Below the pieces are notes generated by a model that was not told where the DNA came from, did not search any database, and saw only the letters and a program-made list of their open reading frames with translations. From positions 62,001 through 126,000 of the forward strand of contig NZ_ATVX01000002.1 of NCBI RefSeq assembly GCF_000420945.1: a DNA stretch of 64,000 bases, given 5' to 3'. This DNA comes from Butyrivibrio sp. VCB2006 (GTDB lineage Bacteria; Bacillota; Clostridia; Lachnospirales; Lachnospiraceae). Every line of letters begins with the position of its first letter. Position 1 is the first letter of the stretch. The translations under genes and the position numbers were made by a program. Below are positions 58,311 to 64,000 of this stretch, piece by piece.

Positions 58311-59075
58311 TCATCTGTTAACAAAAAATTTGCTTATGGTATTAATAATCTCGTTTTTACCACTAGTCTTAAGTATATAACCTTCAGGTTTAAGTGCAAG
58401 GACGCTCATGACACTTTCCTTATCATCCTTACCAGTCAGGAATATTACAGGAATGCTCTTGGTTTCCTCATCGCTTCTAAGCATTTCAAGAACCTGCGGG
58501 CCATCCGTTACAGGCATCTCATAATCCAGCAAAATCAGATCAACTTTATTACTTCCAAGCCATTTAATCGCGCGAAGTCCGGAATTAGCCATTGAAACCT
58601 TATAGGTATCTTTGATCCACTCTCTAACAAGCCCCATATAATTGGGATCATCATCCACTATGAGGATGCTCTTTTTCATCTCACCCTCAGCCACCATGTT
58701 AAAGTAAAGGCTGACATCGGAAATAAAAACGCTATAGTCAAGGGGTCTTGCAAAGACTTTGTAAATTACATGGGGGGGAAAATTATCAACAACCATCTTG
58801 GTATCTGTAGCATCACCAATTATGGCCAGCTGCTTATTATTATCAGAGAGCTTGTCTTTTAAGAAGGTGGCAATATCACCGGGAATGTGCTCTCCTGCCT
58901 CCAGATAATAGGTAATAAGGCCGCTGTCTCCCCACTCCTTGTTGATGTCATTGACATCTGTAGGCGCGAATATGGCCGTTATCCCGGCATCCTTGAGCTT
59001 GCCGATAAGCACCTTTATAATAAATGTTTCTTTTTCCCCAATTACAAGAATCTTATTATTATTCTCAAAGAGCAT
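58311..59075 (-). CDS. Response regulator with an N-terminal pseudo-receiver and a C-terminal receiver domain
   Basis: The 254-residue protein has a receiver-like fold at residues about 7-125 without the acidic pocket and phospho-Asp, then a full receiver (about 135-254) with ILIVDDDPNYM, the phospho-Asp in LILLDYEMP and a Thr/Lys pair (FLTGKDD, YILKT). No output domain is present, so it likely transmits phosphate to or from the Hpt protein encoded downstream. Confidence 0.85.
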   Translation of the reverse strand: MLFENNNKILVIGEKETFIIKVLIGKLKDAGITAIFAPTDVNDINKEWGDSGLITYYLEAGEHIPGDIATFLKDKLSDNNKQLAIIGDATDTKMVVDNFPPHVIYKVFARPLDYSVFISDVSLYFNMVAEGEMKKSILIVDDDPNYMGLVREWIKDTYKVSMANSGLRAIKWLGSNKVDLILLDYEMPVTDGPQVLEMLRSDEETKSIPVIFLTGKDDKESVMSVLALKPEGYILKTSGKNEIINTISKFFVNR

Positions 59076-59207
59076 AGGTTGCCTCCGTCACTTTCCAGGG
59101 TTTCCAAAAGAGCTGCTCAAAGCATACGCCCACTAACTATTTATCATTATATCATTTAGTCACTATCAATTGCTCGTTTTATTGGCAAATTTATAAATTA
59201 TTTAGTC

Positions 59208-60896
59208 CTAATGAACAGGATGTACCTCCGCATCCTCCGGCAAAGCCTCCATTCCGGATCCCACGTAGTCCATAAATTTCGCCAGGGTTATATACACTTC
59301 TGCCCTATTGATCACCTTATCCGGTGATTCATTATTGTTGATAAGACCAAGCTTTGCAGCTATTTGGGTATATCTGTACAGAGCCTGTGAATCTATAGTT
59401 TTAAGAAGTTCTTTGGTTTTCTCGTCCTGAGACTTTTGCAGTTTCAATATCAGGAATCTTGATAATTCTTCATAGGTCACCGGATCATCGGGCCTAAACT
59501 CGTCGCCATCTATCATATCATTATCAATAAGAGCCTGGACATATCCGGAAATCCACTCGTCTACCTTTATATCTGCAAATTTCTTTTTGTAGGGCCTTAC
59601 CCCTGCCATTCTAAAGGCATTAAACATCACCATAAGCAGCTGTCCCCTTGGCATCTCGTCATAGGGATGAAGGTACATAACGCAAGGGTCAAGAAGCGCA
59701 TATCTGAAAGGCTTTTTGAGTGCACCTTCCTCAGGTATCCCCTTTATATCAACATATGGTGGTTCTATATCAAATATGCTTGGGCAAGGAGCCTCCTTAG
59801 GAAGAATCTTGGTATCAGAATCAGGCCAAAAGTTCGATTCGATATTTTTTCCACTTAAAAGAGACATAAAGAAGTCCCCTATGAGTACTGCTCCATACTC
59901 GTTAGTGTGAGTAATATCACCGGGCATAAAAAAGTCTTTGGTCTTATCTCCAAGTTCTACCCATTTATCAAAGGTCTTTTCATGAAGATCAATAAAAGTA
60001 ACGTCCATTTCTTCAGCTACAGCACAGGCAGCATCTGCATAGTCCCATAACAGAGAGTAATGTCTTGGCATCAGCAGCTCTTTTGCCTCATCTTCCGATA
60101 ACGAAAGCGGAATTCGACTTATCGGGGAACATATAATTGGCTCTACTCCCTTATCTCTGACTTCAGACACATATCTTCGAAGGTTATCCGCATAGCCTCC
60201 AAAGGCCGCAAGGTTTCTGCGCTTCTGATCGTTATGGCCAAACTGCATGATAAAGACATCGCCCTCTTTCATGTATTCACGGCAGATATCATAGTGTCCG
60301 TCATCTCTAAAGCAGTTTGATGTCATGCCTGAATGTGCAAGGTTACATACAGCAGCTTTGTCAAAGTATCTTGCGATTGTCTGAGCCCAACCACCGCAGC
60401 TTCCATAGGGATAATAGGGAATTCCGGCATTCTGATCCGTAAGAGTTGAATCTCCTGCAACCCAGATAACGGGAACATCTTCCCTTACGATGGAAACATC
60501 TACCTTATGGCTATGCTCATCATCAGAGATTCCGGCAACACTCACAAAAATGTACTTGTCATTACATCGCTGTGACTGAAGCGCCGGAATATATGGGAAA
60601 ACGGCCTGATAAAAAGTTTTATGGTATGTTTCACCCTTTGGGATATTTATTCCCATAGCTATCATATTTCGTCGCCCGGAAAAAAGTATGGCACCTTCTA
60701 TATCTTTTTCCAAAGCAGCAATGCTAACGTCAACTTTATAGGTTCCAAATTCAGAGACAGGAAACCTGTATACTGCTACGCCACGGTTTTTCTTATATTC
60801 CACGGCAGCATCATTATTTGCTCCTTCTTCATCCCCTTTAAGAAGCCTTCTATTATTCCATCCGCCATTTTTAAGTGCCAAATATGAATCAGTCAT
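59208..60896 (-). CDS. CE12-like SGNH carbohydrate esterase with SLH-like C-terminal repeats
   Basis: The 562-residue protein has an N-terminal beta-sandwich (about 1-140), an SGNH esterase domain of the rhamnogalacturonan acetylesterase type (about 142-350) with catalytic Ser150 (VAGDST), GHNDQ near 220 and Asp327/His330 (DITHTN), and a C-terminal region (about 405-555) with two or three S-layer-homology-like units, the clearest being KFADIKVDEWISGYV and the FRPDDPVTYEELSR segment. It should remove acetyl groups from pectin or xylan. There is no signal peptide at the N-terminus, which conflicts with surface anchoring by SLH units. Confidence 0.82.
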   Translation of the reverse strand: MTDSYLALKNGGWNNRRLLKGDEEGANNDAAVEYKKNRGVAVYRFPVSEFGTYKVDVSIAALEKDIEGAILFSGRRNMIAMGINIPKGETYHKTFYQAVFPYIPALQSQRCNDKYIFVSVAGISDDEHSHKVDVSIVREDVPVIWVAGDSTLTDQNAGIPYYPYGSCGGWAQTIARYFDKAAVCNLAHSGMTSNCFRDDGHYDICREYMKEGDVFIMQFGHNDQKRRNLAAFGGYADNLRRYVSEVRDKGVEPIICSPISRIPLSLSEDEAKELLMPRHYSLLWDYADAACAVAEEMDVTFIDLHEKTFDKWVELGDKTKDFFMPGDITHTNEYGAVLIGDFFMSLLSGKNIESNFWPDSDTKILPKEAPCPSIFDIEPPYVDIKGIPEEGALKKPFRYALLDPCVMYLHPYDEMPRGQLLMVMFNAFRMAGVRPYKKKFADIKVDEWISGYVQALIDNDMIDGDEFRPDDPVTYEELSRFLILKLQKSQDEKTKELLKTIDSQALYRYTQIAAKLGLINNNESPDKVINRAEVYITLAKFMDYVGSGMEALPEDAEVHPVH

Positions 60897-61031
60897 GTCT
60901 TTTCCCCAACAAACAAACTAATCTGTAAAAAAGCTATGAATATAGCCTACACCATTATGGCACTATTAGATACTCAGTTTTTATCCATTTCTTCCCATTT
61001 TTGGCCATGTCATTTTTAATAACTTTTTTGG

Positions 61032-61060
61032 TTGCAATTAATAGAAGATTCTCATATAAT
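61032..61060 (+). promoter_or_regulatory. SigA-type promoter of the ABC-F gene
   Basis: TTGCAA (61032-61037) and a perfect TATAAT (61055-61060) are 17 bp apart, 53 bp upstream of the start. The rest of the 216-bp gap to the esterase gene holds nothing else I can identify. Confidence 0.87.
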
Positions 61061-61112
61061 ACGAACTGTTGCAAAGGATAGTTTTAATGAATATATGTGA
61101 GGTTATTTTTTA

Positions 61113-62753
61113 ATGATTAGTGCAAATAACGTAACCTTAAGAGTTGGTAAGAAAGCTCTTTTTGAAGAAGTTAACATCAAATTCACTCCAGGTAACTGCT
61201 ATGGTATCATCGGTGCCAACGGAGCTGGTAAGTCTACATTTCTTAAGATTCTGTCAGGTCAGATTGAGACAACAAACGGTGATGTAGTTATCTCCGATGG
61301 TGAGCGTCTCTCCTTCCTTGAACAGGACCACTTCAAATATGACGAGAACGTTGTTCTTGATACAGTAATTGCTGGTAATGCCCGTCTCTTCGAGATCAAG
61401 AATGAGAAGGATGCTATTTACGCCAAGGAAGATTTCACTGACGAGGACGGAATCAGAGCAAGTGAGCTTGAGGCTGAATTCGCTGAGATGAACGGATGGG
61501 AAGCTGAGTCAGATGCTGAGTCACTTCTTAACGGTCTTGGAATTGATACTGAGTTCCATTACAAGCTTATGAAGGAGCTTGATGGTGCACAGAAGGTTAA
61601 GGTTCTTCTTGCAAGAGCGCTTTTTGGTAATCCAGATATTCTTCTTCTGGACGAGCCTACTAACCACCTTGATCTTGATGCTATAGCATGGCTTGAGGAA
61701 TTCCTTATCAACTTTGAGAACACTGTCATCGTTGTATCCCATGACCGTTACTTCCTCAACAAGGTTTGCACATACATTGCAGATATAGATTACGGCAAGA
61801 TTCAGCTCTATGCTGGTAACTACGATTTCTGGTACGAATCATCTCAGCTTATGATCCGTCAGATGAAGGAAGCTAACAAGAAGAAAGAGGAACAGATCAA
61901 GGAACTTAAAGAGTTCATCGCTCGTTTCTCTGCTAACGCAAGTAAGTCCAAGCAGGCTACTTCCCGTAAGAAGGCTCTTGAGAAAATCGAGCTTGATACA
62001 ATCAAGCCATCTAGCCGTAAGTATCCATACATCGACTTTAGACCAGACAGAGAAATCGGTAATGAAGTTCTTACTGTTGAAGGTCTTTCCAAGACTGTTA
62101 ACGGCGAGAAGGTTCTTGATAATATCTCATTTGTTGTACAGCGCGAAGACAAGATTGCTTTTGTAGGTGGTAACGAGCTTGCCAAGACTACTCTCTTCCA
62201 GATCCTTACAGGAGAGCTTGAGCCAGACGAGGGAACCTACAAGTGGGGTGTTACAACATCTCAGGCTTACTTCCCTAAGGACAACACTAAAGAGTTCGAT
62301 AACGACTACACAATTACCGAGTGGCTTACAGGCTACTCTGAGATAAAGGATGCAACATATGTAAGAGGATTCCTTGGACGTATGCTGTTTGCCGGCGAAG
62401 ACGGAGTTAAGAAGGTTAAGGTTCTCTCCGGTGGTGAGAAGGTTCGCTGCCTTCTTTCCAAAATGATGATTAGTGGCGCTAACTGCCTTATCTTCGATGA
62501 GCCTACTAACCACCTTGATATGGAATCAATCTCCGCTCTTAACGACGGAATGATCAAATTCCCAGGTGTTGAGCTATTTGCTTGCCGTGACCATCAGGTT
62601 GTTCAGACAACTGCTAACAGAATCATGGAGATTCTCCCTGACGGATCACTTATCGACAAGCGTTCAACATATGATGAGTACCTTGAAAATGATGAAATGG
62701 CCAGAAAGCGTACAGTATACAATACTGCCGCTGATGAAGAGGAAGATGACTGA
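61113..62753 (+). CDS. ABC-F family ATPase (YbiT-like)
   Basis: The 546-residue protein has two ATPase domains joined by a helical linker (about 245-300) and no membrane segment, the ABC-F layout; members act on the ribosome. Domain 1: Walker A GANGAGKST, signature LDGAQKV, Walker B LLLDEPTNHLD, switch SHDRYF. Domain 2: Walker A GGNELAKTT, signature LSGGEKV, Walker B LIFDEPTNHLD, switch CRDHQ. The second Walker A and the Arg in place of the switch His depart from the general pattern; I recall similar changes in YbiT-like proteins of this bacterial group. The acidic C-terminus ends in DEEEDD. Codon use is biased to highly expressed genes. Confidence 0.92.
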   Translation: MISANNVTLRVGKKALFEEVNIKFTPGNCYGIIGANGAGKSTFLKILSGQIETTNGDVVISDGERLSFLEQDHFKYDENVVLDTVIAGNARLFEIKNEKDAIYAKEDFTDEDGIRASELEAEFAEMNGWEAESDAESLLNGLGIDTEFHYKLMKELDGAQKVKVLLARALFGNPDILLLDEPTNHLDLDAIAWLEEFLINFENTVIVVSHDRYFLNKVCTYIADIDYGKIQLYAGNYDFWYESSQLMIRQMKEANKKKEEQIKELKEFIARFSANASKSKQATSRKKALEKIELDTIKPSSRKYPYIDFRPDREIGNEVLTVEGLSKTVNGEKVLDNISFVVQREDKIAFVGGNELAKTTLFQILTGELEPDEGTYKWGVTTSQAYFPKDNTKEFDNDYTITEWLTGYSEIKDATYVRGFLGRMLFAGEDGVKKVKVLSGGEKVRCLLSKMMISGANCLIFDEPTNHLDMESISALNDGMIKFPGVELFACRDHQVVQTTANRIMEILPDGSLIDKRSTYDEYLENDEMARKRTVYNTAADEEEDD

Positions 62754-62805
62754 TTCAGGCCATTTTACAATAATGATTTATGCGTAAGTTCTTTAGTTAA
62801 CTAAT

Positions 62806-62842
62806 TGCATGGATATAGGCAGTAAATCGCTGGTTCCATGCA
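62806..62842 (+). other. Stem-loop in the purC leader
   Basis: TGCATGG / CCATGCA (7 bp) encloses a 23-nt segment that includes a smaller CAG / CTG pair. No T run follows. It does not match the purine, ZTP or PRPP riboswitch consensus that I can recall. Confidence 0.4.
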
Positions 62843-62888
62843 GTTACAAAATAAACAAACTATTTACCAGATATGGAGGAGCATGAGC

Positions 62889-63764
62889 ATGCAGGAGTTT
62901 AAGCCAGTTAAAGAGGGAAAAGTTCGTGAGATTTACGATATCGGTGAAAACCTTATCATGGTAGCTACCGATAGAATTTCAGCTTTCGACGTTATCCTTA
63001 AGAATAAGGTAACCAAGAAAGGCGCAGTTTTAACACAGATGTCCAGATTTTGGTTTGATTATACCAAGGACGTAGTTACAAACCACATGGTCAGCGTTGA
63101 TCCGGCTGACATGCCTGAGTTTTTCAGAACACCTGATTTTGCAGGTAATAGCATGCTTTGCAAAAAGCTTAGAATGATACCTGTTGAATGTATCGTTCGT
63201 GGCTATATTACAGGAAGCGGTTGGAAGAGTTACCAGCAGGACGGAACCGTTTGCGGTATAAAGCTTCCGGAAGGTCTTAAGGAATGCGACAAGCTTCCAC
63301 AGCCTATTTACACTCCAAGTACCAAGGCTGAGATTGGTGATCATGACGAGAACATCGATTTCGAGCGCAGTATCGAAGTTCTTGAAAAAGAGTTCCCTGG
63401 TCACGGTGAGTACTACGCTACCAAAATCAGAGATTATACAATCGCTCTTTACAAGAAATGTGCTGACTACGCTCTCACTCGTGGAATCATCATCGCAGAC
63501 ACAAAGTTTGAGTTTGGTGTAGACGAAAACGGAGAAGTTGTTCTTGCTGACGAGATGCTCACTCCTGACAGCTCACGATTCTGGCCAGTAGAAGGCTATG
63601 AACCGGGACACGATCAGCCATCCTTTGATAAACAGTTTGTACGTAACTATCTCAAGGCTCATCCAGAGTGCGATTACAACCTTCCTCAGGAAGTAATCGA
63701 CAAGACTATTGATAAGTATCTTGAAGCATACAAGCTCCTTACAGGAACAGAATTAAACGCATAA
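62889..63764 (+). CDS. purC: SAICAR synthetase (phosphoribosylaminoimidazole-succinocarboxamide synthase)
   Basis: About 291 residues. It joins aspartate to CAIR in purine synthesis, using ATP. It begins FKPVKEGKVREIYDIG, followed by TDRISAFDV near residue 35, and carries ECIVRGYITGSGWK near 100 and the C-terminal LADEMLTPDSSRFWP. The ATG at 62889 has GGAGG 9 nt upstream; an ATG at 62883 is too close to that site. It is not in a cluster of other pur genes here. It follows the ABC-F gene by 135 bp without a clear terminator, and is followed by one. Confidence 0.96.
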   Translation: MQEFKPVKEGKVREIYDIGENLIMVATDRISAFDVILKNKVTKKGAVLTQMSRFWFDYTKDVVTNHMVSVDPADMPEFFRTPDFAGNSMLCKKLRMIPVECIVRGYITGSGWKSYQQDGTVCGIKLPEGLKECDKLPQPIYTPSTKAEIGDHDENIDFERSIEVLEKEFPGHGEYYATKIRDYTIALYKKCADYALTRGIIIADTKFEFGVDENGEVVLADEMLTPDSSRFWPVEGYEPGHDQPSFDKQFVRNYLKAHPECDYNLPQEVIDKTIDKYLEAYKLLTGTELNA

Positions 63765-63768
63765 AATT

Positions 63769-63801
63769 ATCCCGAGTACGTTCGTACTCGGGATTTTTTT
63801 A
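63769..63801. terminator. Rho-independent terminator of purC
   Basis: A perfect 11-bp stem (ATCCCGAGTAC / GTACTCGGGAT) with a 5-nt loop is followed by TTTTTTT. Its end overlaps the stop codon of the convergent gene. Confidence 0.93.
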
Positions 63802-64000
63802 CTCATCCTCTTCCTCATAATAGAGTCTTTTTTTGGAAGGAGCATTATGAAGCTGCTCAAGGAGCTGTATTATGAGTCTTACAAATCCTACAACAATGAG
63901 GTAGCCTCCCAAAGTCACGGATTTGATATCATCAAATCTTGATGGAACTGCTATAGAAATAATACCTATATACAAATTAACCACCGCTAAAAGCATCATC
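63799..64000 (-). CDS. Small membrane protein, N-terminus beyond the window
   Basis: At least 66 residues are visible, ending YYEEEDE. Two hydrophobic segments (NLYIGIISIAV and LGGYLIVVGFVRLIIQLL) suggest a small integral membrane protein. The frame is still open at the window edge, so the start is not known. No family is recognised. Confidence 0.55.
   Translation of the reverse strand, partial: MMLLAVVNLYIGIISIAVPSRFDDIKSVTLGGYLIVVGFVRLIIQLLEQLHNAPSKKRLYYEEEDE

Overview
The window looks like the chromosome of an anaerobic, low-to-moderate-GC Firmicute of the Lachnospiraceae, most likely a rumen-type Butyrivibrio or Pseudobutyrivibrio. The grounds are the CIRCE-controlled groESL operon, strong AGGAGG-type ribosome sites, Gram-positive style lipoproteins, YesM/YesN sugar-sensing two-component genes, the GGGtGRT/NifU-like pair, pyruvate phosphate dikinase, many GGDEF proteins, and hemicellulose enzymes without signal peptides. 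The genus is an inference; there is no rRNA or tRNA in the window to settle it. I saw no insertion sequence, prophage, CRISPR array or tRNA.

Layout. 1-4.6 kb: the end of an MMPL/RND transporter, groESL with promoter and CIRCE operator, and a small Ser-rich protein. 4.7-13.5 kb (minus strand): an ABC-2 exporter, then a tightly packed array of NfeD, SPFH protein, a heterodimeric ABC exporter, a phosphoesterase, a HAD-LytTR fusion and a DUF3021 membrane protein. 13.8-17.8 kb (plus): a tandem pair of GGDEF proteins, one with a damaged active site, and a YwqG-family protein. 17.9-19.6 kb: the conserved but uncharacterised NifU-like/GGGtGRT pair. 19.9-29.2 kb: a monosaccharide ABC importer of the ChvE-MmsA-MmsB type, a second binding lipoprotein, and a three-component sugar sensor (anchored binding protein, YesM-type kinase, YesN-type AraC regulator). 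29.3-43.3 kb: a 14-kb co-directional run without a visible internal terminator, from the ATP synthase promoter through atpB-E-F-A-G-D-C to a lipoprotein, an acyltransferase, metH, ilvB, ilvH and a double-GGDEF membrane protein. 43.4-49 kb: a FapA (DUF342) protein with a dozen N-terminal repeats, and ppdK with an extra tail. 49-61 kb: a glycerophosphodiesterase, a lipoprotein, a GH115 alpha-glucuronidase, a GGDEF sensor, an MFS transporter, a DegV protein, a response regulator/Hpt pair and a CE12-like esterase with SLH-like repeats. 61-64 kb (plus): an ABC-F ATPase and purC, then the end of a small membrane protein.

The most striking observation is the F-type ATP synthase. No separate delta subunit gene (atpH) lies between atpF and atpA. 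Instead the alpha subunit carries about 80 extra N-terminal residues that read as the C-terminal domain of delta, the part that normally binds the b stalk. In the same operon gamma has about 30 residues beyond its normal C-terminus. Together these suggest a rebuilt peripheral stalk and a modified rotor tip. I know of no description of a delta(CTD)-alpha fusion; the well-known delta fusion is b-delta of mycobacteria.

The other notable items are a HAD domain fused to a LytTR DNA-binding domain, the repeat-FapA fusion, the apparently intracellular esterase with SLH-like repeats, and c-di-GMP signalling by several GGDEF proteins, including duplicated and degenerate copies.
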